A stretch of 64,000 nt of DNA from Acinetobacter nectaris CIP 110549 (GCF_000488215.1 NZ_KI530736.1:46878-110877), one strand, 5' to 3'. Counted from the stretch's first letter, positions 46,505 through 56,257 are shown. The notes: generated by a model not told the origin, from the letters alone. Numbers and translations are program-made.

Positions 46505-49186
46505 ATGAATATTATCAAGACATTCATACGTTTCCGTCGTCAAGCTATATTCTTAATACAATTGGTTGTGGCTGTATTTATGATACAGCAGGCAAGTTTT
46601 GCAGCATCCACACAGCAAATTATTAGTAATATGGCAGTCGGTGAATACAGTGAGGAAGGCTCTACGGTGGTACAGGTAAGCCGATCTAACTTGGTTCAAA
46701 CAACAGTACTGCCTGTATATTCAGTCAACTTAACAGCAAATAATATAAAAAATGTACTTGCAGGCCAAAAGGTATATTTTAACCATACTTTGAGTAATAC
46801 AGGAAACGATACCGATCAATACAATTTCACGGTAAGTAATAACACAGGCAACAACTACAATCTAAATGATTTTTCTGTGTTTTTAGACCAAAACCATGAT
46901 GGGATACCCGATGGAATACCTATTACATCTTATAGCTTAAGTGCTGGCGAATCTGTAGGGCTTATTGTGGTTGCAACTGTACCCGCCAATGCAACGGTTG
47001 GGCAAAAAGGTGCTCTAAGCTTAAATATTAGCTCATCAAAGCAAGCAATTGGAACAACAACAAATATAGATACAAGTACGGTAACTAATCAGTCAGCATT
47101 GCTGATACGTAAGAAGTTTTCTCAGAGTTTAGTCGCAAATGGCGATATCGTTACAGTACGTTTGGACTATCAAAATTTAAGTAATACAGCAACAGGTATA
47201 GTGACACTGACCGATACTTTAGACCCTAGCTTAGAATATCAGTCGAGTAATGGTGAAAACTGGAATGGGTTGGCTTTAAGTTCAAGTGTTGGGAGTAACC
47301 CTGCTGGTATAAATTATCGCGTAAATTCAAATGTTGTAACTGCTGTTTTAGATCGGATTGCTGCAAACAGTAGCGGTTATATTGAGTTTAAAGTAAAGGT
47401 CAATAAAACCAGTGCAGGTATAGTAAATAATACGCTAAATGTTCAATATGACCATGATAATAATAGCGCAACTGCAAACATATCTGATGTAAGTAATACA
47501 GCTTCACTAAATATTGCGCCAATATATGCGGTAAAAATGAATGGTAATAGCAATGATAGTGGTAATAGTAATAATGTGACTGCTCAGCCAATTACGCAAG
47601 GCGGCGTATTGAGCTTTACCAACTATATTTGGAATACAGGAAATATAACAGATCGTTTCAATTTAACTGTAGCTCAAAGTAATCTTCCTGTAGGCAGTCA
47701 AATCGATTTTTACCGTATCGATGGTGTAACACCTTTATTAGACAGTAATGGAGATGGCATCCCTGATACAGGTGAATTATTATCAGGTAGCTATTTACCC
47801 GTAATTGTGAAAGTGCGCTTACCCAGTGATTATACAGTGACAGCAGACAGTACATTTAATATAAATCTGCAAGCACAATCTTTAGGTGATACAACGAAAA
47901 AAAGTATCGTTACAGATCAGGGTACATTACGTGCAACCACTACATCGCAGTTGGTAGATTTAGTGAATAGTCCTGAAAATAATGGTTTGGGCAATGGTAA
48001 TGTTGATAATGTTGGTTATGCTTGGAAAACGTTAGAAACTACAACAAGTGTGGACGCTGTTGCAGGTAGTCAAATTGTATTTCCTTTGACTGTTAAACAT
48101 ACAGGCATTGGCACAGAATACTTGCTAAGTGCCAATGCAACCAACGATTTTACACATTTGGCATTACCTATCGGCATACAAGCTATTCACTTTTATATAG
48201 CGCAAAATAATGGATGTGACAGGTTAGGTGCTGAAATAGGCAAAACACGCTACTTAAATGATGGTGAAAGCCAGCTCGTATGTGCTGTGGTCACAGTTAA
48301 CCCATCAAATCAAAATAATATAACAACACCAATTTACTTTCGTGTGCTGTCTCCAAGTTTTGTGAGTGGAAATAATACGAGTAATCCAAGCCAAGATATA
48401 CTTAAAAATGCCATTACGATTAGAAGTCTAAATGCAGTATCACAAGTGGAAATGATGCCTAGCTCTCGTGGTCAAGTATCACCTTTAGGTACAGTGATCT
48501 ATAACCATACACTTATCAATAATACCGATATCGACCTGACAGGAAATTATAGTTTCATACTGAATGATGATCAGAATACATTTAAAAGTACTCTTTTCTA
48601 TGATGTGAATGGAAATGGTGTTTTTGACGCAGGAGATATAGTTGTCAGAAGTATTAGTGATTTGCCAAAGGGAAAGCTAGCTGCACATCAGCGGATCAAT
48701 TTATTATTACAAGTAAAAAATGTAGTGGGAAATAACATTTCACAAACCAACAGTAGCATGGTTAAGCTAACCAACTTAGCAAATAATGAAATACTTGCAT
48801 CAATCACTGACGTGACGGTTGTAAATTCAATACAGTTAAAACTGACAAAGCAACAAGCACGCGATTTTGACTGCAATGGCTCGGCAGATGAGCCTTATAC
48901 CACCAATAGTTTAACAATTGGAAAGCAAAACAATGGCGAAGGGCAATGTGTACTGTATAAAATTAGCTTAACCAATACAGGTTCCACAAATTTAGAAAAA
49001 CCATTTACGTTTAGGGATATGACACCAGCTTATACAGTGTTGTTTCAACAGCCAAGCTGTATCGCTTGTAGTCGAACTACAGCGCCAGAAGTTGGTCAGT
49101 CGGGTGCAATTACAGGTACATTAAATCGTGTTGTAGCAAACCAAAGTTATGACCTTAATTTTGGAGTACGTTATGTTGGACAATAA
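46505..49186 (+). CDS. DUF11-repeat exported surface protein, paralog 3
   Basis: An 893-aa secreted protein, signal peptide to about residue 33 (FMIQQASFAAS), followed by the N-terminal module QQIISNMAVGEYSEEGSTVVQVSRSN. DUF11 domains at about 215-300 (VTVRLDYQNLSNTATGIVTLTDTLDPSLEYQSS) and at the C-terminus (LYKISLTNTGSTNLEKPFTFRDMTPAYTVL). Loops DQNHDGIPDG, DSNGDGIPDTG and DVNGNGVFDAGD match the other two paralogs in place. The three diverged well below the level of recent duplicates, which suggests separate roles. Its stop lies inside the next gene (14-base overlap with the preferred start). Confidence 0.8.
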   Translation: MNIIKTFIRFRRQAIFLIQLVVAVFMIQQASFAASTQQIISNMAVGEYSEEGSTVVQVSRSNLVQTTVLPVYSVNLTANNIKNVLAGQKVYFNHTLSNTGNDTDQYNFTVSNNTGNNYNLNDFSVFLDQNHDGIPDGIPITSYSLSAGESVGLIVVATVPANATVGQKGALSLNISSSKQAIGTTTNIDTSTVTNQSALLIRKKFSQSLVANGDIVTVRLDYQNLSNTATGIVTLTDTLDPSLEYQSSNGENWNGLALSSSVGSNPAGINYRVNSNVVTAVLDRIAANSSGYIEFKVKVNKTSAGIVNNTLNVQYDHDNNSATANISDVSNTASLNIAPIYAVKMNGNSNDSGNSNNVTAQPITQGGVLSFTNYIWNTGNITDRFNLTVAQSNLPVGSQIDFYRIDGVTPLLDSNGDGIPDTGELLSGSYLPVIVKVRLPSDYTVTADSTFNINLQAQSLGDTTKKSIVTDQGTLRATTTSQLVDLVNSPENNGLGNGNVDNVGYAWKTLETTTSVDAVAGSQIVFPLTVKHTGIGTEYLLSANATNDFTHLALPIGIQAIHFYIAQNNGCDRLGAEIGKTRYLNDGESQLVCAVVTVNPSNQNNITTPIYFRVLSPSFVSGNNTSNPSQDILKNAITIRSLNAVSQVEMMPSSRGQVSPLGTVIYNHTLINNTDIDLTGNYSFILNDDQNTFKSTLFYDVNGNGVFDAGDIVVRSISDLPKGKLAAHQRINLLLQVKNVVGNNISQTNSSMVKLTNLANNEILASITDVTVVNSIQLKLTKQQARDFDCNGSADEPYTTNSLTIGKQNNGEGQCVLYKISLTNTGSTNLEKPFTFRDMTPAYTVLFQQPSCIACSRTTAPEVGQSGAITGTLNRVVANQSYDLNFGVRYVGQ

Positions 49187-52100
49187 AGTTGCAACACAGC
49201 AAAAAGTAACTCAAACTTCTTTTTCTATAGGTATGATGAAATCTTTTTTTTCGTGGGTATTTCTATTATTTATTATTTTAATATTTACAGAAAATGCTTT
49301 TTCAGAACCACCAACACTTGAAATTTATGCAGGATCTGGTTCTGGACAAGGACCAACAGCAAACTCAGGAACGCATACTTTTTTACTCAATAAAAATAAC
49401 CCATCAGATAATATTGCTGAACCTTACACCCCAAATACAACAGTAAGTTATCAGATTACAAACTCAGTATACAATACTGCTGTATATGCCGATAAAGGCT
49501 CAAATCAGCCTGAATTGATGTTTGGTGGGACAACAAGAAACTCTACTGTAGTCTCCACGGATATTTTACAAGCATTAAATCTAATTGGTAGTGCACAAAG
49601 CAATATGTTCGCTGCTTCACTACAAAATGCACCAGCTGGTTGTAATAATAACGGAGGTAGTTGCTTAACTACCAATGGTGGGATAGATGCAGGAACTAAC
49701 CAAGGTGTAAGCTTTTTGGCAATGGCTAAAAGTTTGAGAAATGTGAATGGCGCAAATCGCTCTAGGGTCAAAATTGGTACAGTAGAAATTACCTTTAATC
49801 GTCCAATTACTAATCCAATCTTACAAGTGAGCGGTTTGGGAGGGACAACAGGTTATGGGTTAGGCTTCAGTGCTGAGTTTACACTAACCAATAGTAATAC
49901 AGCAGTTACTCTTCGACGAATAGCAGGTAATAGTAACTTTGCAGTTGATGGAAATAATATTATAAATACATCCACAACTATAAATAGCCTTAGTACTAGT
50001 GGCAATGGAGGAGCAAGTGGTAGTGTTTATCTTAAAGGTAAAGGTATTAGATCATTAACATTTGATGTATATATGCATGGTGATGCTGGCGGAGACTACA
50101 CAGCTGGTAGTGGAGATGCTTTTTTCTTCGGTATATCAAGTATGGATGCTGACAGTGATCTATCTATTCTAAAAAGTCAGCGATTAGGAACATCTGGAAA
50201 TTTTGCGCAAAATCAGTTGAGTGTACCATTAAATTCGACGATCCAGTATCAGCTATTGATCAGTAATAATAAACCACAAAATGCAACTGTAGGTGGCTCA
50301 GTTTATTTAGCTCCTTTTACTGATACCATGCCGTCTAATCTAAAAGATGTGAAAATTGTTGATACAAAAAATGATACAGGAGCAGCATGCTCACCTACAC
50401 TGTCGGGTAACACCCTAAATGGTACTTTTAGTGGTTCGATTGGTACAACATGCACTATTATATTACAAGCAACCGCAGCTGTAGAGGGAAATATTACAAA
50501 TACAGCAACCATAGCGGCAACCTCAACAGACCAAAACACAGCAAATGACAGTAGCTCTGTAAATACAATAATTACTTACCCCGAAGTTACTGCAGATCCT
50601 GAAATTTTAGAAGCACGTTTCAGTATTAATCCCAATATACCTATCATTGAGCGTGGCCGAATAGGAACACAACTCATTGATATTAAAAATGAAGGTCCGA
50701 ATAGCGCAACCAATGCAGTTGCAATATATACTGCTTCACCTCAAAAAGGTATTACTGTAATGGGAATGAGTGTTGTTGATGGTGCTGTCTGTACAGCAAA
50801 TGGGAATAATTGGTCATGCCCACTAGGTGGGATATCAAATGGAGCCATCAAACAACTTTCGGTACGTTATAGCACAACAGCTGAGTCTACATTAGGGGTG
50901 GCTCAGCAGGCAAGCATTAAGGTCTCAAGCGACGAGTTTAACCCTGGGAGTGGTGTTGGGGAAACACTCTATAAAGTTTGGGGAACCAATGAGCAAAATG
51001 AAATTAGAAAAAATGGTGCTTTTTGGGTCGGCTATGAAGGTACAGGCGGTACAGAAAAAGTAGGTGACTATAGCGATGAAAAGACGAGTATACAAGCTGC
51101 ATGGCCTATTAACCAGATAAGTCCAATTGGTGGCTATCTTGTGAATAGTGGTAACAGTGTAAGGGACTCTGTTTATGCTGCATCTAGTAAAAATGCACAG
51201 CCAATGACGCAAAGAATCATAAACAATATTACCGCTGATCCGAACTCGTCAGTAAATCTTCCATATATTGGTCCAAAAAGTAATGGTGACGTAATAGGTG
51301 ATAATCGCCGGGCATGGGAATTTACAACAGGTATTTATATTCCAAATAAACAATCAGTTACTGTATGTATTGGTAACAACAACTTAGGAATAGATGATAG
51401 CGGATACATTATGGTCGATGGTGTTGTGGTTAGCAGTATAGATGGTTATATATCAAATGGTATACTTGCCAAATCTGCTATTTTGGCATCTGGCTATCAT
51501 AGAATTACGTATCGTATTGCAAATAGAAATAATTATAGTAGTAATGAAAGATCTGCTGGTGGCTATGGAGCAATAGGGCTATCGCTTACTGGAGATTGTT
51601 CAACAGCAAGCTATGACAACGCAACAAATTTAGGTATTCCTGTAAACATTCAGATTACTGATGGTGCAAAAATTAAAATTGCGAAAAACTCGATAAATGG
51701 TGTGGATATCTTTAACTTTAGCAACCTGACCAATTTAATGAATAAAGATTCTACTGTAACAACAGACAGTGTGACGACTGTAACGGCAGGTACAGCGGTA
51801 AGCTCTACCCAACAATTATGGGCAAAGTTACTTGGTGACGATGTTTCATTGACTGAAAATAATGCAGATGGATATGTTTTATCTAGTGTGAGTTGTATAG
51901 ACGAAAATAGCGCAAATACAGGGAATACAGGCGTGTTTTGGAGGCTTTCTAATAATACAGCCACGATTCCTGCGGAACGTATAAAAGAAGGGGCAAACAT
52001 TACCTGTACTTTTACCAATACTAAGCAGGTTTTTGTAAGTATTACAGGTCGGGTATTTACTGATAATAGTGGCACAACACTAGATGTAAGTAAGGCATAT

Positions 52101-53150
52101 AACGGTATTCAAGATGCAGGCGAAACAGGGATTGCAAATACGATGATTAAGTTAAGTAATTGTAGTACTACCCAGCTTGCATCAGCGGTTACGAATGCCA
52201 ACGGTGATTATTCTTTTTCTATAGATCAAAACGTATTGCCATCATCTTTTTGCATTGCTGAGCAGAACTTAGCTGAATATATCTCTGTAAGTGGTACTAA
52301 AGGTTATAACCGTTCAACAGATACAATTACGCTCAACAAGACAGATGCGACAAGTTATACAGAAAATAATTTTGGTGATGTCATTCAACGCGTTATTTTA
52401 CATGAAGATGGTCAGCATACGGTTGTTGCAGGTGATGTTACGGATTATCCACACCGTTTAACAGCACAAACACCAGTACAGTTAACACAGTTATTACAGG
52501 TACAAACACAACAACCTAGTTCAAGTATAGACCAACCATGGCAAGCACTTGTCTATCTAGATAGCAACTGTAATGGTCAAGTAGATTTGGGAGAAAGAGT
52601 ATTTAGTCCAGCCCAGTCAAATACAATATTACTTCAACCAAATACAGAAATTTGTTTAGTACAAAGGGTTCATGTTCCGAATAATGTCGTTGCAGGCGCA
52701 CAGCATATTGGTGAACTGCAAGCAAACTATCAAATTAATTTAGCCAATCCTGTGGAACTTATTTCTGCACAAACAATGAAACGTAAAGATGTAACATTGA
52801 TAGGCAGTGCGGGACTTAACCTAACAAAGAAAGTTAGAGCTGTTTCGGCATGTCCATCTACTGCATCTGATACAAATGTTTTTATGACTAAAAATGACGT
52901 GGCTCAGAAAGATTATTTAGAGTATGAAATTACGTATAAAAACAGCAGTACGAAAAGACTTCAAAATGTCAAAGTAAAAGATAGTCTACCTATGAGAACT
53001 AAGTTTGGCAGTATGAAGTGTGATGTAACACCAAGTAGCACTACATGTAATACAAGCCATGCTAATAGTGATTTAGAATGGAATCTAACAGGATTATTAA
53101 ATCCTCAAGATTCAGGAACATTAAGGTTTTGTGTAGCACAATCTAATTGA
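49173..53150 (+). CDS. Large exported multidomain surface protein with DUF11 and SdrD-B-like domains
   Basis: About 1325 aa. The ATG at 49173 is preferred because GGAG lies 6 bases upstream; the frame is open from 49149. A late signal sequence follows (FFSWVFLLFIILIFTENAFSEPP). Visible parts: an N-terminal beta-rich domain with PEP-CTERM/anchor-like features (residues 30-320), a DUF11 domain at about 330-440 (IQYQLLISNNKPQNATVGG), a second beta domain, a PA14-like stretch at about 700-790 (NNNLGIDDSGYIMVDGVVV), an SdrD-B-like domain at about 955 (GRVFTDNSG, YNGIQDAGETGIANTMIKL), a DSNCNGQVDLGE loop near 1130 and a closing DUF11 domain (YEITYKNSSTKRLQNVKV). It ends LRFCVAQSN without an anchor. 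The broadest domain set of the plus-strand operon; a tip or ligand-binding role would fit but is unproven. Confidence 0.75.
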   Translation: MLDNKVATQQKVTQTSFSIGMMKSFFSWVFLLFIILIFTENAFSEPPTLEIYAGSGSGQGPTANSGTHTFLLNKNNPSDNIAEPYTPNTTVSYQITNSVYNTAVYADKGSNQPELMFGGTTRNSTVVSTDILQALNLIGSAQSNMFAASLQNAPAGCNNNGGSCLTTNGGIDAGTNQGVSFLAMAKSLRNVNGANRSRVKIGTVEITFNRPITNPILQVSGLGGTTGYGLGFSAEFTLTNSNTAVTLRRIAGNSNFAVDGNNIINTSTTINSLSTSGNGGASGSVYLKGKGIRSLTFDVYMHGDAGGDYTAGSGDAFFFGISSMDADSDLSILKSQRLGTSGNFAQNQLSVPLNSTIQYQLLISNNKPQNATVGGSVYLAPFTDTMPSNLKDVKIVDTKNDTGAACSPTLSGNTLNGTFSGSIGTTCTIILQATAAVEGNITNTATIAATSTDQNTANDSSSVNTIITYPEVTADPEILEARFSINPNIPIIERGRIGTQLIDIKNEGPNSATNAVAIYTASPQKGITVMGMSVVDGAVCTANGNNWSCPLGGISNGAIKQLSVRYSTTAESTLGVAQQASIKVSSDEFNPGSGVGETLYKVWGTNEQNEIRKNGAFWVGYEGTGGTEKVGDYSDEKTSIQAAWPINQISPIGGYLVNSGNSVRDSVYAASSKNAQPMTQRIINNITADPNSSVNLPYIGPKSNGDVIGDNRRAWEFTTGIYIPNKQSVTVCIGNNNLGIDDSGYIMVDGVVVSSIDGYISNGILAKSAILASGYHRITYRIANRNNYSSNERSAGGYGAIGLSLTGDCSTASYDNATNLGIPVNIQITDGAKIKIAKNSINGVDIFNFSNLTNLMNKDSTVTTDSVTTVTAGTAVSSTQQLWAKLLGDDVSLTENNADGYVLSSVSCIDENSANTGNTGVFWRLSNNTATIPAERIKEGANITCTFTNTKQVFVSITGRVFTDNSGTTLDVSKAYNGIQDAGETGIANTMIKLSNCSTTQLASAVTNANGDYSFSIDQNVLPSSFCIAEQNLAEYISVSGTKGYNRSTDTITLNKTDATSYTENNFGDVIQRVILHEDGQHTVVAGDVTDYPHRLTAQTPVQLTQLLQVQTQQPSSSIDQPWQALVYLDSNCNGQVDLGERVFSPAQSNTILLQPNTEICLVQRVHVPNNVVAGAQHIGELQANYQINLANPVELISAQTMKRKDVTLIGSAGLNLTKKVRAVSACPSTASDTNVFMTKNDVAQKDYLEYEITYKNSSTKRLQNVKVKDSLPMRTKFGSMKCDVTPSSTTCNTSHANSDLEWNLTGLLNPQDSGTLRFCVAQSN

Positions 53151-53237
53151 TTTAATTACTCAATGTATTCGATAGGATTTGGCTTACATACTCTTGAAGA
53201 TATAATTACAGAGTATGAGATCAAAGAAAATAAGTAG

Positions 53238-53270
53238 CCTCGGGGGCAATACCCCCCTAGGTTTTAATTG
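53238..53270 (+). terminator. Terminator of the plus-strand surface operon
   Basis: GC-rich stem CCTCGGGGG with CCCCCCTAGG and a short loop (CAATA), followed by TTTTAATTGTTTT, 88 bases after the stop codon. A strong rho-independent terminator. Confidence 0.85.
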
Positions 53271-53843
53271 TTTTATGGCACTTTATTTTAATATTTAAGC
53301 TAGTCGCATCTAGTACATGATTAACTCTGTCAAAGTAGAGTACTAAGTTTTAATATAATGCCTATTCGTTTGCACTTTGAATTATTTCTTTTACTTTAGA
53401 ATAATAGCTAGTGTACTAAACAATTCAGTAGGATCATTACCTTGAAAAATTACTGAAATACATCACAATATATTTTTTCAGTTTTGAAAGGGCTCAACTA
53501 TATAAACACTAGTAAATAGCTAACTTTAACCATTTTTAGCTCTCTAATATGTTGAATAAATTAATTATATAAGTAATATCTTGCTATATAGTACGTATAC
53601 CATTTAAGATCGCAGAATACTTTAAATTCCCAAACAAACACCTTATTGCAGATGTTTGATATAGTCTAAAGGTACACTGAAACTGGTATCTAATGATACT
53701 TTCCTTAAAAGCCTATTTACCCAATTTTATTGATGGAATATATTAAATCAGATCCCAAAACTCAAAATATGATTTTTAACATAAATTTCACTTTTTAGAT
53801 TACAAACTAATAATTTAATTTCAAAATAGTTATCATAATTATA
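53271..53843. other. AT-rich intergenic region, no gene seen
   Basis: These 573 bases between the surface-operon terminator and the SDR gene contain only short frames without family resemblance. No repeat or transposase remnant was recognised. Confidence 0.5.
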
Positions 53844-54722
53844 TTAACTGGATAATGATTTAATTTCTTTACATAGCTTTTCACTTAATGTCCATAAATC
53901 TACTGCGAGTTTATTATCTAATGCTTGTCTAGAGGGAGTAGTTGCCTTTCTTTTTGAAATATATTGACCTTTCATTTGTTCTGCTTCTTTAGATGTAGCC
54001 AACCAAATAAGAGAATCGGCACCTTTTTCAGGCGTTATTGCAAATGGTTTTGCTAACTTATAAATCAGATTAACAAAACAGCCCTGATCAGTTCCAAATG
54101 CACCAAAGCTCGTATTTACCATTCCTGGTTCAAAGCAGTTTGCAATTGCAGTTGTTCCATTCAATTTTCTTTGTAATTCTCTAGTGAAAAGAATATTTGC
54201 AAGTTTTGATGTACCGTATGCTTTTGGCCCAGATACACTAGTATCATAAGGTGTTAATTTTAAATCTAAATTTCCACGAGCTTGCATGGAACTTGATGTG
54301 TTTACAATTCGGGCATAAGGTGTTTTTTTGATTATATCCAATAATGCCGTAGTCATTTGGAAATAAGCGAGATGGTTTAATGCAAATGTAATTTCATAAC
54401 CATCCGGCCCTAATTTAGGTTTCTTAAATGTTGCACCTGCATTATTGATTAATATATCAAGTCTTTGGTATTTCGATTTAAAGTCTTCTGCTGCACGACG
54501 TACATCAGCTAGATGTGTTAAGTCACAAAGAATATAATCTAGCTTGAAGTTACCTGTAATTCTACGAATTTCATTTATAGTATTTTCTGTCTTTTCTTTA
54601 TCACGTCCAATTAAAACGAGAGATGCTCCCCTTCTTGCAAACTCTATCGTTGCTGCTCTTCCAATGCCATTAGTCGCTCCAGTAATTAGAATAATTTTTC
54701 CAGTTAAGTCTTTTGTAGTCAT
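53844..54722 (-). CDS. Retinol-dehydrogenase-like SDR oxidoreductase
   Basis: A 292-aa SDR: GATNGIG at residues 15-21, NNAG at 93-96 followed by the long GPDGYEITFALNHLAYFQMT segment typical of retinol-dehydrogenase/WW-oxidoreductase-like SDRs, Ser143-145, Tyr169-x3-Lys173 and CFEPGMVNTSF. The substrate is unknown, likely a lipophilic alcohol or aldehyde. It is the last gene of a TetR-epimerase-SDR set, 26 bases after the preceding gene, with an AAGGAA ribosome site. Confidence 0.88.
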   Translation of the reverse strand: MTTKDLTGKIILITGATNGIGRAATIEFARRGASLVLIGRDKEKTENTINEIRRITGNFKLDYILCDLTHLADVRRAAEDFKSKYQRLDILINNAGATFKKPKLGPDGYEITFALNHLAYFQMTTALLDIIKKTPYARIVNTSSSMQARGNLDLKLTPYDTSVSGPKAYGTSKLANILFTRELQRKLNGTTAIANCFEPGMVNTSFGAFGTDQGCFVNLIYKLAKPFAITPEKGADSLIWLATSKEAEQMKGQYISKRKATTPSRQALDNKLAVDLWTLSEKLCKEIKSLSS

Positions 54723-54748
54723 ATTTAGTTCCTTATTGTGAATTTAAT

Positions 54749-55432
54749 CTAGATTTTTGAACCTACGATGGATTTTCCAAAATTATTAATATCTTTAGAC
54801 TCAAGAATAAATTTTTTACTTTTGCCTTGAACAATGCCAATCATTGCTTGACCTAGAATCTCTGAAGTAGTAAATAGCCATGGAAAACAAGATATAAGCA
54901 ATGGATAAATTGAGGACAAAGTTTTCATTAACTTAACGCCAATCTGATATCCACGAGTTCGACTTGTAATACCTTCAGCTGGTTTGATAACGCCTGGACG
55001 CACCACTCCAACATGTAAAAAAGACATATTTCTTAATGCATTTTCGACATTGCGGCGTACACGTGCCCACATTCCATAGCCACCTGCTCCACCTGCTGAA
55101 CAATAGCAAAATGAGAATTCAGGATTATTCTCTAATAAACGATTTGCCCAAATTAGAGTAAGGTCTTCTGTTACTTTTGAATATTCAGTTTCAGTCTTAC
55201 CGACGGCACTTACCCCAATGGCCCAAATGCATGCGTCATATCCCACTAAATCATCCTTACACTTATCCACCTCAAAAAGATCATCAAGTATTATTTCATT
55301 AAGTTTGAAATGTTCTATTCCACAACTTTGACGTGTTATAACAAGAACCTGATCGATATCATCTTTTTTAAGTGCTTCAATCAAAACACTTTTACCGACC
55401 ATACCTGTTGCACCAAAAATAATTACATTCAT
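54749..55432 (-). CDS. NAD(P)-binding epimerase-like (atypical SDR) protein
   Basis: A Rossmann-fold protein of 227 aa with GATGMVG at residues 7-13 (MNVIIFGATGMVGKSVLIEAL), IWAIGVSAVGKTE and a TLIWANRLLENNPEFSFCYCSAGGAGGYG segment, followed by VGVVRPGVIKPAEG. This is the NAD(P)H-binding family found beside SDR and TetR genes; catalysis is not established. The ATG at 55432 gives the standard start; the frame also opens with an ATG at 55444. A palindrome that looks like an operator lies just upstream, between this gene and tetR. Confidence 0.8.
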   Translation of the reverse strand: MNVIIFGATGMVGKSVLIEALKKDDIDQVLVITRQSCGIEHFKLNEIILDDLFEVDKCKDDLVGYDACIWAIGVSAVGKTETEYSKVTEDLTLIWANRLLENNPEFSFCYCSAGGAGGYGMWARVRRNVENALRNMSFLHVGVVRPGVIKPAEGITSRTRGYQIGVKLMKTLSSIYPLLISCFPWLFTTSEILGQAMIGIVQGKSKKFILESKDINNFGKSIVGSKI

Positions 55433-55455
55433 TAAGACTCTCATTTCTACCAGTC

Positions 55456-55485
55456 ATTAAATGAGTATTTAATCACTCATTTAAT
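55456..55485. promoter_or_regulatory. Palindromic operator candidate for the TetR regulator
   Basis: ATTAAATGAGT (55456-55466) and ACTCATTTAAT (55475-55485) are exact reverse complements with an 8-base spacer. It sits between tetR and the epimerase-like gene. The block TAATCACTCA within it (55470-55479) recurs upstream of tetR at 56096-56105, which supports binding by the same regulator. Confidence 0.65.
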
Positions 55486-55498
55486 GGTTAAAAAATTA

Positions 55499-56074
55499 TT
55501 AGTTATTGAGATTGGATACTACTCTCCAGAAAGCTAAGAAACTATCTTGTAATAGTTCTTCTTTAGCAGCGTTATTGAGCTTTATAAACTCAATAGTTGT
55601 ATTTGCCATTGCTCCCATAATTGCACCAACATACTCAGAAGACTGATTTTTTAGTTGACCACTTTGCATTACAGTTTTAAGAATATTGCTAATATCACAA
55701 AAAGCATCATTACCTTTAGCTTTTGTCACGTCAGTAATCACTGATGATAAGCTTAAAGTTGCAAGAGTTTTATATTCATTGGGATTTTCTAACCCCCAGT
55801 TAATATATACTTTCCAAGCTTCTTGAATTTGCTTCTGTAATTCTGTTTTTTGACTATGAATGATAAGGGATTCTCGTAGCTTTCCCTTAATATCTAAATA
55901 TAATTGATTAATTAATTCATCTTTGTTTTGAAAATAGGTGAAAATTGTACCTTCTGATACTTTTGCTAAACGGGCAATTTTTGAGGTAGATACATTCAAT
56001 CCTTGCTCAGCAATTAGAACAGTTGCAGCATCTAAAATAGATACTCTCTTTTCTTCACTTAGAGGACGAGCCAT
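55499..56074 (-). CDS. TetR-family transcriptional regulator
   Basis: A 191-aa TetR repressor. The HTH lies at residues 1-55: RVSILDAATVLIAEQGLNVSTSKIARLAKVSEGTIFTYFQNKDELINQLY. The ligand-binding domain is helical without recognisable specificity. The start at 56074 (MARPLSEEKR) is preferred over a TTG at 56080. It heads the epimerase/SDR set and probably represses it and itself; the likely operator blocks are at 55456-55485 and 56096-56105. Confidence 0.9.
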   Translation of the reverse strand: MARPLSEEKRVSILDAATVLIAEQGLNVSTSKIARLAKVSEGTIFTYFQNKDELINQLYLDIKGKLRESLIIHSQKTELQKQIQEAWKVYINWGLENPNEYKTLATLSLSSVITDVTKAKGNDAFCDISNILKTVMQSGQLKNQSSEYVGAIMGAMANTTIEFIKLNNAAKEELLQDSFLAFWRVVSNLNN

Positions 56075-56095
56075 TAACAAACCAAAATAAATAAG

Positions 56096-56109
56096 TAATC
56101 ACTCAATTA
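56096..56109. promoter_or_regulatory. Second TetR-site candidate upstream of tetR
   Basis: TAATCACTCAATTA, of which the first ten bases are identical to the core of the palindrome at 55456-55485, placed about 20 bases upstream of the tetR start. Fits autoregulation. Confidence 0.45.
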
Positions 56110-56257
56110 TATTTATTTATTTTATTAAGTCAATATAGAGTTTTTTCATACAAAGAACACTGGAATTTCTATAAAACAACTTTAGCGCCTGTAAGGTATT
56201 TATGTTCTCACTAGCAATTAGATAAGAATACAAATACCTTACTTTTATCTAAATATG

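Noticed and set aside
49505..52075. Several antisense frames within the large surface protein gene
   Set aside because: They are by-products of the repetitive low-complexity coding strand, without ribosome sites or recognisable domains.
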